DNA of 64,000 nucleotides from Rugamonas sp. A1-17 (GTDB taxonomy: Bacteria; Pseudomonadota; Gammaproteobacteria; Burkholderiales; Burkholderiaceae_D), in contig JAJLPB010000005.1 in NCBI GenBank assembly GCA_025548565.1, forward strand, positions 248,001-312,000, given 5' to 3'. Position 1 is the stretch's first letter; the number at the start of each line of letters is the position of its first letter. A program made the translations under genes and the position numbers. Below are positions 8,195 through 16,673 of the stretch, piece by piece. Under the pieces are notes generated by a model. That model had not been told where the DNA came from, ran no database searches, and worked only from the letters and a program-made list of their open reading frames with translations.

Positions 8195-9823
8195 CTACTG
8201 GTCGCGCATCAACCGGGCCAGCGCTGTATCGATGTCGATCGCGTGGAACGCGGTATGGAATTGATACGGCGACTGGCAGGGCACCACCAGCTTGCCGCCG
8301 TCCTTCAAGCCGAACGATACTTCGTGCCGCGCTTGACAAGCGCTGGTCATGGCCGGCCCGGTCGCGGCGTCGCCGAACACCGGATGGCCTTCGATGCTGG
8401 TGGCGTAGCTGTCCTGGTGGATGGACTTACATACCTTCATGCCGTCCAGGATGATGCCCTGCGGCGTTTCGGTGGTGCCGCTGTGACCCTCGCAATCGTC
8501 GCTCATCAGTTTAATCACTGCGCGTAAAACCATGCGGTCGCGCAGCGCCTGGCTTGGCGGACGCAATGTCGCCAGCCCGGTCTTGGACAGTACCTCGTTC
8601 CACTGCTGTTCCATGGTCGCGCCGGACGCCAGCAGCGCCGGCAGCACCTGCGCCTTGCAGTTGGCCGTATCGCCGCATTCCAGCGCCTGCGGGAAGTCCG
8701 GCACCTGGCCCTGGCGCAGCTGGTGGTAGAAGCTGTCGAAGCGCGCCAGCGCGCTGCCGGCTCCCTGGCGCGCCGCCAGGCTGTACACATAGGCCGGCAA
8801 GCCGCACAGGTATTCAAGCCGCTGGCTGCCGATCTGCCGTGGCGTCAGCGCGCGCCAGCTTTTGCCTTCGGTGTACAGCATGCATTCGGCCAGCGCCTTG
8901 TCCAGTTGCGCTGCCGCCTCCGGGCGCGTGAGCCATCCTTGCTGCACCGACGTGAGCCAGCGCAGGAACTCTGCGCCGCCTTCGTTGATCAGGCGCGCGT
9001 CGGGATACACATCGACCGCGTCGCGCAGCTGGAAGCGGTGGCTGAATTCGTGCGAGACCAGCAGCGTCAATTTGGCATTTTCCTCCGGCCCCGGAGCCTG
9101 CGGCCAGTTGAATAACGCCAGCCGCAGGATGTTGCCGGCATCGCCGCCGACATTCGGGCCGCCCGGCTCGCTGGCGGCGATGGCCGCGATCACGGGACGG
9201 CTGACGACCGCCTGCGGCAGCTGTTTGCTCAGGTAGGCGATCGTGCCATCGGCCACTTCGCGGATCTGCGCGACCGTCGCCGCCGACAGGCGCGGATCGA
9301 AGTAATCCAGCGAGGCCTTGGCCTGCGGCGCCAGCATCAGCATGGCGGGCGTGTCGCCGCCGGTGGCGGCGGGGGCGGTCGCGACGTCGCGGTAGCGGTG
9401 GCCGTCCATGACGATGTCCGCCGCGTGGTAGCGGTAGGTCACGGGCCCGCAGCGGTCCGCCAGCGCGTAGTTGGAGCTGTGGACGTACATGCCGCCGGGA
9501 GCGGGGAAGGAGCCGGGATAGCCGGTGATCTTCCGCATCGTGGCCGGCACGCGGAAGCGCGCGGTGCAGGCGCCCGCGCTTTTCAGCTGATCGCCTTCGG
9601 TCACGGCACAGTCGTTCAGCTTCCGCCACGCGGCGCGGATTTCCTGGCCGCCGCGTTCATCCTTGAGGAAGGCGAGGGCGGTGCAATGCTCGGGCAGCGC
9701 GAAGCTCACTTCCAGCGCATCGGCGGAGACCAGTTTGATGTCGACGTCCACCGATGCCGAGTGGGCGGTGAGCGGCAGCAGCGCTGCGCCCAGCAGGTGC
9801 AGCCAGGTACGCGGATTTTTCAT
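8195..9823 (-). CDS. Secreted M1-like (gluzincin) zinc peptidase homologue
   Basis: Predicted secreted protein of 542 residues with signal peptide 1-23 (WLHLLGAALLPLTAHSAS). The clearest motif is HEFSH at 258-262 followed by E281 in INEGGAEF. The spacing is exactly HExxH-X18-E, the zinc-binding signature of the M1/gluzincin peptidases, where NEG(F) carries the third ligand. The rest has no domain I recognise; the first 150 residues look beta-rich, as in M1-like proteins. Cysteines are numerous, consistent with the periplasm or an extracellular site. The start is ATG 9823; an upstream extension would place a cysteine-rich stretch before the signal peptide and is less likely. It converges with the GH3 gene. 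Peptidase activity is an inference from the metal site. Confidence 0.72.
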   Translation of the reverse strand: MKNPRTWLHLLGAALLPLTAHSASVDVDIKLVSADALEVSFALPEHCTALAFLKDERGGQEIRAAWRKLNDCAVTEGDQLKSAGACTARFRVPATMRKITGYPGSFPAPGGMYVHSSNYALADRCGPVTYRYHAADIVMDGHRYRDVATAPAATGGDTPAMLMLAPQAKASLDYFDPRLSAATVAQIREVADGTIAYLSKQLPQAVVSRPVIAAIAASEPGGPNVGGDAGNILRLALFNWPQAPGPEENAKLTLLVSHEFSHRFQLRDAVDVYPDARLINEGGAEFLRWLTSVQQGWLTRPEAAAQLDKALAECMLYTEGKSWRALTPRQIGSQRLEYLCGLPAYVYSLAARQGAGSALARFDSFYHQLRQGQVPDFPQALECGDTANCKAQVLPALLASGATMEQQWNEVLSKTGLATLRPPSQALRDRMVLRAVIKLMSDDCEGHSGTTETPQGIILDGMKVCKSIHQDSYATSIEGHPVFGDAATGPAMTSACQARHEVSFGLKDGGKLVVPCQSPYQFHTAFHAIDIDTALARLMRDQ

Positions 9824-9895
9824 GGACGTTCGAAGTCGTGAGAGGTTGCGAAAAATATCACAACATCGGACACGGCACAAGCGGCCCGCAGCCCG

Positions 9896-11257
9896 CTAGT
9901 CCAGCGAGGGCTGCACCGACTCCACGCCCACTTGCGCGCTGCCCTCGGCCAGGCGCAAGTTGAGCGTGCTGCGCGGCTTCAGTTGTGCCGGCGCGCGGAC
10001 GATGGCGCCTTGTTCGTCGGTGACGATGGCATAGCCGCGTTCCAGCGTGCGCTGGGGATTCAACAGCTCCAGCTGCGACGACAGCGCGGCCAGCGCGTCG
10101 CGCCGCTGCGCGAGCTGCGTGGAGACGCTCATCGTGATCCGGTGCTGGAAGTCCGATGCCCGGGAGCGCGCCGCCGTCACATCCGGCTTGCGCGCGCCGA
10201 GGCGGCCGCTCAGGCGGTCCAGCTGAAAGCGCGCCTGCGACAGCGGGGCGCGGTTCGCGTGCGTCATCGCGGTGGACAGCGCCAGCAGCTTGAGGCGCTG
10301 CTGGCGGATCTGCGCACCGGGGCTGAGCAGGCGGCGCGTGTAGTTGTCCAGGTTTTGCGAGGCCTCGCCGACGGTGCGCCGCATCGCGCGCCGCAGGTCG
10401 ACCACGTCGGCGCGCAGGGACGCCATCCAGTCCGCGCGCGGTGTGACGGCCAGTTCGGCGGCGGCGGTCGGCGTGGCGGCGCGCAGGTCGGCGGCGAAGT
10501 CGCAGATCGTGAAGTCGGTCTCGTGGCCGACGCCGGAGATCACCGGCATGCGGCAGTTGGCCACGGCGTAGGCCACGTCCTCGTCGTTGAAGGACCACAG
10601 GTCCTCGATGCTGCCGCCGCCACGGCAGACGATCAGCACATCGCAGTCGTTGCGCAGCGAGGCGGCATCGATGGCGGCGGCGATCTTCTCGCCCGCGCCC
10701 TGGCCCTGCACCGGCGTCGGATACAGCACGATGTGCACGTGCGGCGCGCGCCGTTTCAGCGCGGTCAGCACGTCGCGCAGCGCCGCCGCCTGAGGGCTGG
10801 TGACGATGCCCACCGTGCGCGGGAACAGCGGCAAGGCGCGCTTGCGCTCCGGGTGGAACAGGCCGGCCGCGTCCAGCTTTTCCTTGAGCCGCTGGAAGGC
10901 CTCGAACAGCGAGCCGACGCCGGCGCGGCGTATCGCTTCCACATTGATCTGGTAATCGCCGCGCGCGCCGTACAGCGTGACCAGCGCCCGCACCTCGACC
11001 TTGTCGCCCTCGCGCGGAATGAAGCCGGCATATTGGGCGCGGCCGCGGAACATCACCGCGCGTACCTGGGCCGCGTCGTCCTTGAGCGTGAAGTACCAGT
11101 GGCCGGAACTGGCCTTGGTGAAGTTGGACACCTCGCCGGAAATCCACGTGAGCGGGAACGTGCGCTCGAGCAGCCGCGCAACAGCTTGATTGAGCGCGGT
11201 CACGGTCATCACGGGGGCGGCGGCAGGGGCGGGGGCGTTGTGGTCGTCGAAGATCAT
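9896..11257 (-). CDS. xseA: Exodeoxyribonuclease VII large subunit
   Basis: Large subunit of exonuclease VII, which with XseB degrades single-stranded DNA to oligonucleotides. An N-terminal OB-fold ([23 protein letters not shown], residues about 20-110) precedes the catalytic core ([60 protein letters not shown]) and a long helical C-terminal part ending in the usual small domain ([14 protein letters not shown]). Length (453 residues) is normal. ATG 11257 is taken as the start; a TTG three codons upstream at 11266 is possible. The gene faces away from the 1.3-kb repeat region, which therefore also contains its promoter. xseB is not in the window. Confidence 0.96.
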   Translation of the reverse strand: MIFDDHNAPAPAAAPVMTVTALNQAVARLLERTFPLTWISGEVSNFTKASSGHWYFTLKDDAAQVRAVMFRGRAQYAGFIPREGDKVEVRALVTLYGARGDYQINVEAIRRAGVGSLFEAFQRLKEKLDAAGLFHPERKRALPLFPRTVGIVTSPQAAALRDVLTALKRRAPHVHIVLYPTPVQGQGAGEKIAAAIDAASLRNDCDVLIVCRGGGSIEDLWSFNDEDVAYAVANCRMPVISGVGHETDFTICDFAADLRAATPTAAAELAVTPRADWMASLRADVVDLRRAMRRTVGEASQNLDNYTRRLLSPGAQIRQQRLKLLALSTAMTHANRAPLSQARFQLDRLSGRLGARKPDVTAARSRASDFQHRITMSVSTQLAQRRDALAALSSQLELLNPQRTLERGYAIVTDEQGAIVRAPAQLKPRSTLNLRLAEGSAQVGVESVQPSLD

Positions 11258-11380
11258 AGGTTTCAAAAAAGGAAACTATCCACACTTTGCGATTTCAGTC
11301 ACACAGCGGTCATAGAGCAGCTAAAGCGGTAAGTATTATAGGTAGGTATATGATTTTAAAGGGTAAACATTTCTGCCGTA

Positions 11381-11474
11381 TTTGCGTGCAACGCGGAAAA
11401 ACCCTTATGGATCAAGCACTTTGACATCGCCACCGGCAGTTACGCACAAAGTTATCCACAAAAGATGTGTGGAA
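11381..11474 (+). repeat. DnaA/IHF module 1 of 7
   Basis: IHF-like GATCAAGCACTTT at 11410-11422 (two mismatches to WATCAANNNNTTR), perfect DnaA box TTATCCACA at 11452-11460, inverted partner TGTGTGGAA at 11466-11474. The T-rich left end is shifted about two bases relative to other copies. Confidence 0.85.
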
Positions 11475-11523
11475 CTTTTGAGAGCGATAGCTATTTTCTT
11501 CTTGCTGATTTTATCATGCTCAA

Positions 11524-11617
11524 AATTTACGCAAAGCAAGTATATTGAGATAAATCAATGGCTTAGATGGTGGAGCATGGTATTACGCACACTTTTATCC
11601 ACAGAAGGTGTGCAAAA
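11524..11617 (+). repeat. DnaA/IHF module 2 of 7
   Basis: Perfect IHF consensus AATCAATGGCTTA at 11553-11565, perfect DnaA box at 11595-11603, inverted partner TGTGCAAAA at 11609-11617. The left end reads AATTTACGCA. Confidence 0.92.
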
Positions 11618-11718
11618 CTTTCGACTTGCCCCCAGGCGCCGTATGGCGGTGAATGGGGAGGGCGGAGTCATCCGCGTGATCGAGCCGCCGGGCTGGGAAT
11701 AAAAAATCCCCTGCTTCA

Positions 11719-11812
11719 TTTTTGCGCAGGACAATAAAAACGATATAAATCAATGGCTTTGATCATGCTGTGCTGCCTTGCTCACAATCTTATCCACATA
11801 AAATGTGCAGAA
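11719..11812 (+). repeat. DnaA/IHF module 3 of 7
   Basis: IHF-like AATCAATGGCTTT at 11748-11760 (last base off consensus), perfect DnaA box at 11790-11798, inverted partner TGTGCAGAA at 11804-11812. The left end TTTTTGCGCA is shared with module 6. Confidence 0.92.
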
Positions 11813-11921
11813 GTGCCTGCCTTGCGGCGATAGCCGGACATTATCGATAGTTGACTTGCCGGGCCCGGTGGAAAACCCGGTTTTAGCTATGAAAAGTGGT
11901 CAAAATCGATGGCTTGCATGG

Positions 11922-12015
11922 TTTTTACTCACGGCAAAAATTCCCTTATAAATCAACGATCTTCCACGATGTGGGAGGCGTTGCGCACAATCTTATCCAC
12001 ATTAAGTGTGCAGAA
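11922..12015 (+). repeat. DnaA/IHF module 4 of 7
   Basis: IHF-like AATCAACGATCTT at 11951-11963 (TTR part degenerate), perfect DnaA box at 11993-12001, inverted partner TGTGCAGAA at 12007-12015. An additional IHF-like site sits just upstream at 11904-11916. GCACA and TGTGC flank the box symmetrically. Confidence 0.9.
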
Positions 12016-12072
12016 GTCCACAACCATACCAGCCCGCCGGAAGCCCATTTTTGGCCAGTTTTCCCTGCGCTA

Positions 12073-12166
12073 TTTTTACGCATGAAAAAAATATCCTTAT
12101 AGATCAAAGACTTTTTAGGGAGTGGGTAGCCTTGCTAACAATCTTATCCACATTTTTTGTGCAGAA
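12073..12166 (+). repeat. DnaA/IHF module 5 of 7
   Basis: IHF-like GATCAAAGACTTT at 12102-12114 (two mismatches), perfect DnaA box at 12144-12152, inverted partner TGTGCAGAA at 12158-12166. The left end reads TTTTTACGCA. Confidence 0.9.
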
Positions 12167-12243
12167 CTCCACAGAGCCCTGCGCCGAGCCACTTTTGGTG
12201 GCTGGATAACCCGTTTTCCAGCCATACGCAGCCATATGCCATA

Positions 12244-12337
12244 TTTTTGCGCACGGAAATAAAATTGATTGAAATCAACCACTTGGGGTAGGGTTGAGTG
12301 CCTTGCTCACAATCTTATCAACAGAATATGGGCATAA
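12244..12337 (+). repeat. DnaA/IHF module 6 of 7
   Basis: Perfect IHF consensus AATCAACCACTTG at 12273-12285, near DnaA box TTATCAACA at 12315-12323 (one mismatch), decayed partner TGGGCATAA at 12329-12337. The left end reads TTTTTGCGCA. Confidence 0.88.
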
Positions 12338-12391
12338 CTGGGCACAACTTTTGCTGGGCAAAAAGCGGGCCCGAATGCTTCACCTGCGCTA

Positions 12392-12485
12392 TTTTTGAGC
12401 TTTGAAATTTTCTCTTTTTAAATCAATGGCTTGGCTTGGCTAGCCGGCCATTGCGCACACAATTGTCCACAGAAAATGTGCAGAA
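12392..12485 (+). repeat. DnaA/IHF module 7 of 7
   Basis: Perfect IHF consensus AATCAATGGCTTG at 12421-12433, DnaA box variant TTGTCCACA at 12463-12471 (fits TTNTCCACA), inverted partner TGTGCAGAA at 12477-12485. It lies 109 bp before the exbB start. Confidence 0.9.
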
Positions 12486-12594
12486 CTCTGCCGGCACCTT
12501 GGCGAGAGCGTTCCGGCTGTCATCCGCCACTTGCCGTGGACGGCCCAACAAGATACATTGCGCCTTCGGGTGTTTATCTAGACAGGAGTTCCTT

Positions 12595-13200
12595 TTGCTC
12601 GCCATATTACAAGCCGCCGGTTGGCCTATCTGGTTGTTGTTGGTCGCATCGATCGTCGCGACCGCGCTGATCATCGAACGCTTGCTCTATCTGCGCCGCA
12701 GCAAGATCCTGCCGAAAAAGCTGCTCGATGAAGTGGTGCAGGTCTATCGCGGCGGTAATATCACGCCGGACGTCATCGACAAGCTGGAGAAAAGTTCGCC
12801 GCTGGGCGTGGTGCTGTCGGCCGCGCTGCGCAACATCGATTCGCCGCGCGAAGTGATGAAGGAATCCATCGAGGAGGCCGGCAGCGGCGTGGCGCATACG
12901 CTGGAACGCTTCCTGACCACGCTGGGCACCATCGCGACGCTGGCGCCGCTGATGGGCTTGTTCGGCACGGTGGTCGGCATGATCGAGATTTTCGGCGCGC
13001 AGAACGCGACCGGTTCCAATCCGGCGCAGCTGGCGCACGGCATTTCGGTGGCCTTGTATAACACCGGCTTCGGCCTGGCGATCGCGATGCCGACGCTGGT
13101 TTTCTATCGCCACTTCCGCGCGCTGGTGGACAGCTTCATCATCGAGATGGAGCAGCAGGCGGTGAAGTTTGTCGATGTTGTGCACAGCAAGCGCAAGTAA
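12595..13200 (+). CDS. exbB: MotA/TolQ/ExbB proton channel family protein
   Basis: Inner membrane proton-channel subunit of 201 residues that would energise TonB- or Tol-type transport with the ExbD-like protein that follows. Three membrane segments are visible: near residues 8-26 (GWPIWLLLVASIVATALII), about 110-140 (TLGTIATLAPLMGLFGTVVGM, the signature of the family) and about 155-175 (ISVALYNTGFGLAIAMPTLVF). The start is TTG 12595, six bases after AGGAG; an ATG far upstream would add about 50 residues encoded by repeat module 7 and is rejected. It opens the operon exbB-exbD-lpxK-Trm112-kdsB. Assignment to Exb rather than Tol rests on the absence of tolA/tolB and on the lpxK linkage. Confidence 0.9.
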   Translation: MLAILQAAGWPIWLLLVASIVATALIIERLLYLRRSKILPKKLLDEVVQVYRGGNITPDVIDKLEKSSPLGVVLSAALRNIDSPREVMKESIEEAGSGVAHTLERFLTTLGTIATLAPLMGLFGTVVGMIEIFGAQNATGSNPAQLAHGISVALYNTGFGLAIAMPTLVFYRHFRALVDSFIIEMEQQAVKFVDVVHSKRK

Positions 13201-13209
13201 GGACGCCGC

Positions 13210-13644
13210 ATGAACTTCCGCAAAGGCCGGCATCGCGAAGACCCCGAGATCAACCTGATCCCGTTCATCGACGTGCTGCTGGTGATCCTGATCTTCCTGA
13301 TGGTGACCACCACCTACAGCAAGTTCACCGAACTGCAGATCACGCTGCCGACCGCCGACGCGCAGAAGGCGACCGACAAACCGTTCGAGCTGGACGTGAC
13401 GGTGGACGCCAAGGGCAATTACACGATCAACGGCGAGCCGGTGTCCTTCCATGACGTGGCCGGCTTCGCGCAGGCCATGAAGAACGCGGCGGACAAGGGC
13501 GGCGCGGCCGGCAAGTCGCCGGTGGTGATCGTCAACGCCGACCAGTTCGCGATGCACCAGATGGTCATCAACGTGATGGAAGCGGCGCGCATCGCGGGCT
13601 ACGAAAAGCTGACCTTCGCCGCGCAGACCAGCACCGCGAAATAA
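13210..13644 (+). CDS. exbD: ExbD/TolR family biopolymer transport protein
   Basis: Partner of the ExbB-like channel, 144 residues. One N-terminal membrane helix (PEINLIPFIDVLLVILIFLMV, about 13-36) includes the conserved aspartate (FID) that carries protons in this family, followed by a periplasmic domain with TLPTADAQ and a C-terminal half (SPVVIVNADQFAMHQMVINVMEAA) typical of ExbD. It starts nine bases after exbB and ends directly against lpxK, so the genes are probably translated from one message. Confidence 0.92.
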   Translation: MNFRKGRHREDPEINLIPFIDVLLVILIFLMVTTTYSKFTELQITLPTADAQKATDKPFELDVTVDAKGNYTINGEPVSFHDVAGFAQAMKNAADKGGAAGKSPVVIVNADQFAMHQMVINVMEAARIAGYEKLTFAAQTSTAK

Positions 13645-14718
13645 GTGTCGACCTCTCCCTCCAAATCGTCAGCGCTGGAAACGACGCTGACGCGCAACTG
13701 GCTGCGGCGCGGCCCGCTCGCTTGCGCCTTGTGGCCGGTGTCGCTGCTGTTCCGCGCGCTCAGCGGTTTGCGGGCGGCCCTGTTCCGCGCCGGCGTGCTG
13801 AAGTCCTCGCGGCTGCCGGTGCCGGTGGTGGTGGTGGGGAATATCTACATCGGCGGCACCGGCAAGACGCCGCTGACAATCTGGCTGGTGCAAGCCTTGC
13901 AGGCGGCCGGCATGACCCCCGGCGTGATCTCGCGCGGCCACGGCAGCGACGGCGGCGGCGCGCGCGAGGTGAGCGCCGTGTCCACGCCGGCGCAGGTCGG
14001 CGACGAGCCGTTGCTGATCAAGCAGCGCACCGGCTGCCCGGTGATGGTGGGCCGCGACCGCGCCGACACCGGCCGCGCGCTGCTCGCCGCCCATCCAGAA
14101 GTGAACATCCTGCTGACCGACGACGGCCTGCAGCACTACGCCCTGCGGCGCGATGTGGAGATCATCCTGTTCGACGGCCGTGGCGCCGGCAATGGCTGGC
14201 TGCTGCCGGCCGGCCCGTTGCGGGAGCCGGTATCGCGCCGGCGCGACTTCACCGTCATCAACACGCCGGTGCTGACCGGCGAGCTGGCGCGCTCCGTCGG
14301 CGCGGCCGGCGCGGCGCCCATCCAGATGACGCTGGCCGGGGCACATGCCGAGCAGCTGCGCGACCGCAGCCAACGCCGCACGTTCGCCGAGCTGGCCGAA
14401 GCCAGCAACGGCGCGGCCCTGCGCGTGGCCGCCGCCGCCGGCATCGGCAATCCGGCGCGCTTCTTCGGCATGCTGAAGGCCGCCGGCCTGCGCATCACGG
14501 AGCTGCCTTTGCCCGACCATCACGACTTCCAGGACCGCCCGTTTGACGCGCTCGACGCCGACCTGATCTTGATGACAGAGAAGGATGCAGTAAAATGTGC
14601 GCAAATTGAAGAACTCAGAGACGACCCGCGCCTATGGGTCGTCCCGGTGACGGCGCACCTCGACGGCGCGCTGGCCGACCAAATTGTGGAGAAATGTCGT
14701 GGACGCTCGATTGCTTGA
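13645..14718 (+). CDS. lpxK: Tetraacyldisaccharide 4'-kinase (lipid A)
   Basis: Phosphorylates the 4' position of the tetraacyldisaccharide precursor to lipid IVA at the inner membrane. The N-terminus has the membrane-associated helix ([20 protein letters not shown]) and the P-loop [15 protein letters not shown] is intact; [15 protein letters not shown] and [13 protein letters not shown] are further LpxK signatures. 357 residues is slightly long but normal. The GTG start at 13645 touches the exbD stop (TAA 13642-13644). The 3' end overlaps the Trm112-like gene by 20 bases, indicating tight coupling with the kdsB part of the operon, another lipopolysaccharide gene. Confidence 0.96.
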   Translation: MSTSPSKSSALETTLTRNWLRRGPLACALWPVSLLFRALSGLRAALFRAGVLKSSRLPVPVVVVGNIYIGGTGKTPLTIWLVQALQAAGMTPGVISRGHGSDGGGAREVSAVSTPAQVGDEPLLIKQRTGCPVMVGRDRADTGRALLAAHPEVNILLTDDGLQHYALRRDVEIILFDGRGAGNGWLLPAGPLREPVSRRRDFTVINTPVLTGELARSVGAAGAAPIQMTLAGAHAEQLRDRSQRRTFAELAEASNGAALRVAAAAGIGNPARFFGMLKAAGLRITELPLPDHHDFQDRPFDALDADLILMTEKDAVKCAQIEELRDDPRLWVVPVTAHLDGALADQIVEKCRGRSIA

Positions 14719-14875
14719 TATCCTGGTATGCCCGGTCTGCAAAGGCCCCCTGGAGTACGATAAAAAGAACCAGGAAATGATCTGCAAGGGCGACCGCCTG
14801 GCCTTCCCGATCCGCGACGGCATCCCCATCATGTGGGCCGACGAGGCGCGCACGCTGCAGGACAAGGCGGACTAG
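14699..14875 (+). CDS. Trm112-like zinc-ribbon protein (YcaR type)
   Basis: Small 58-residue protein of the Trm112/YcaR family: [14 protein letters not shown] followed by [19 protein letters not shown]. Eukaryotic Trm112 activates methyltransferases; the bacterial role is unsettled, but this gene sits between lpxK and kdsB in many proteobacteria, as here. The first two cysteines (CPVC) are present; only one further cysteine is seen (MICKG), so a full four-cysteine zinc site is not formed. The GTG start at 14699 follows GGAG with good spacing and gives the family's usual N-terminus; an earlier TTG at 14684 would deepen the overlap with lpxK and is rejected. Confidence 0.88.
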   Translation: MDARLLDILVCPVCKGPLEYDKKNQEMICKGDRLAFPIRDGIPIMWADEARTLQDKAD

Positions 14876-14878
14876 GCG

Positions 14879-15625
14879 GTGTCCTTCATCGTCATCATCC
14901 CGGCCCGCCTGGCCTCGACCCGCTTGCCGAACAAGCCGCTGGCCGACCTGGGCGGCAAGCCCATGGTGGTGCGCGTGGCCGAGCGTGTGCAGCTGTCGGG
15001 CGCCGCCCGCATCATCGTCGCCACCGACCACGAAGACATCCGCGCCGCCTGCGAACAGCACGGCGTGGAAGTGTGCATGACCCGCGCCGACCATCCATCC
15101 GGCACCGACCGCATCGCCGAAGTGGCGCGCGCGCTCAACTTGCCGGCCGACGCCGTGGTGGTCAACCTGCAGGGCGACGAGCCGCTGATCGACCCGGCGC
15201 TGCTGCAGGCGGCCGCCGCGCGCATCGGCGCCGACGTGCCCATGTCCACCTGCGCCCACCCGCTGCACGACGCCGCCGACGCCTTCAACCCCAACGTGGT
15301 CAAGGTGGTGCTGGACAAGGCCGGCAGGGCACTTTATTTTTCGCGCGCGACCATACCCTGGAACCGCGACGCTTTTGCGCAGTCCAAATCCACACTGCCG
15401 GACGGTTACGTACCGCTCCGCCACATCGGACTGTACGCCTACCGCAACGACTTCCTGCAAGCCTATCCGGCGCTGGAGGTGTCGCCGCTGGAATCGATCG
15501 AAGCACTGGAACAGTTGCGCGTGCTGTGGCACGGCTATCCCATCGCGGTCCATGTGACCGATACGGCCCCGGCGGCCGGGGTGGACACGCCGGAAGACCT
15601 GGCCCGCGTCCGGCAGTTCTATTGA
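14879..15625 (+). CDS. kdsB: 3-deoxy-manno-octulosonate cytidylyltransferase
   Basis: Activates Kdo with CTP to CMP-Kdo for lipopolysaccharide inner core synthesis in the cytoplasm. 248 residues with the family motifs [20 protein letters not shown] at the N-terminus, [18 protein letters not shown] and [14 protein letters not shown]. The GTG start at 14879 lies three bases after the Trm112-like stop. It is the last gene of the exbB-lpxK-kdsB run; 211 bp separate it from adk. Confidence 0.97.
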   Translation: MSFIVIIPARLASTRLPNKPLADLGGKPMVVRVAERVQLSGAARIIVATDHEDIRAACEQHGVEVCMTRADHPSGTDRIAEVARALNLPADAVVVNLQGDEPLIDPALLQAAAARIGADVPMSTCAHPLHDAADAFNPNVVKVVLDKAGRALYFSRATIPWNRDAFAQSKSTLPDGYVPLRHIGLYAYRNDFLQAYPALEVSPLESIEALEQLRVLWHGYPIAVHVTDTAPAAGVDTPEDLARVRQFY

Positions 15626-15688
15626 TTTGTATCAAACAACACGTCAGCCAGCAGTCAGTAACAACTGATATAACGAAGACAACGGTGC

Positions 15689-15750
15689 GATATTCATACG
15701 GAATATCTCTCCGTACCCCGGTTTCGCCAGCTAAGAACGGTTCAAACCGT
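15689..15750. promoter_or_regulatory. Two short inverted repeats upstream of adk
   Basis: GATATTC (15689-15695) / GAATATC (15701-15707) and ACGGTT (15737-15742) / AACCGT (15745-15750) are perfect inverted repeats in the 211-bp gap between kdsB and adk. They may be operator sites of an adk promoter; neither has a T-tract. Weak evidence. Confidence 0.3.
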
Positions 15751-15827
15751 CACAAATTGGCGTTGAGACGAAGTTTTGTGGTAAGTTTCGTACGATCCAA
15801 TACCAACTAACCCACATTCTGTTTTAG

Positions 15828-16493
<666 letters not shown>

Positions 16494-16505
16494 GCGTTAA
16501 AGTAG

Positions 16506-16530
16506 AGCGGACCGAGTGTCCGCTTTTTTT
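16506..16530 (+). terminator. Rho-independent terminator after adk
   Basis: Stem AGCGGAC (16506-16512) / GTCCGCT (16518-16524) with loop CGAGT, then seven T. Confidence 0.93.
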
Positions 16531-16673
16531 GCGCTTGCAATTGGCTGGATGCCATCCCGTTTTATGAAGTGTTGCAGTTCGCAGGTTTAGTTGGCTGCGC
16601 TTGCCTACCCGGCGGGCGTTGGTTTTCTGAAGTGTGGGTTTGTAGGCTCGATCAATAAAAATAAGGGGACACT

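Larger units (their letters stand above)
11267..12594. other. Gene-free region with seven DnaA/IHF-type modules
   Basis: This 1.3-kb stretch between xseA and exbB carries no credible gene: short open frames in it lack ribosome binding sites and run through repeats. It is clearly richer in A+T than its flanks. It holds seven 94-bp modules (listed separately) separated by 49, 101, 109, 57, 77 and 54 bp. Box-to-box steps are 143, 195, 203, 151, 171 and 148 bp. In each module the strong DnaA box starts exactly 42 bp after the start of the IHF-like site. An orphan near-box CTATCCACA lies at 11276-11284, and an extra IHF-like site (AATCGATGGCTTG, one mismatch) at 11904-11916. Spacers hold small inverted repeats, for example GGCTGGA/TCCAGCC around 12200. 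The promoters of xseA and exbB must also lie here. Candidate roles: DnaA titration or inactivation, DnaA reactivation, or an origin-like element. Confidence 0.9.

Noticed and set aside
11382..12209. Short open frames inside the repeat region
   Set aside because: They run through the 94-bp modules, show no ribosome binding sites, and their peptides have no recognisable features.
11381..12485. CRISPR array
   Set aside because: Modules are degenerate, 94 bp long and separated by unequal spacers; there are no cas genes.
11267..12594. Plain chromosomal oriC
   Set aside because: Neither dnaA, dnaN, gyrB, rpmH nor parAB is nearby and no clear DNA-unwinding element was defined, so I keep origin function only as one alternative for the array.
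12436..12594. Upstream ATG extension of exbB
   Set aside because: It would encode the DNA of repeat module 7 as protein, and the TTG at 12595 has a proper ribosome binding site and gives the normal ExbB N-terminus.
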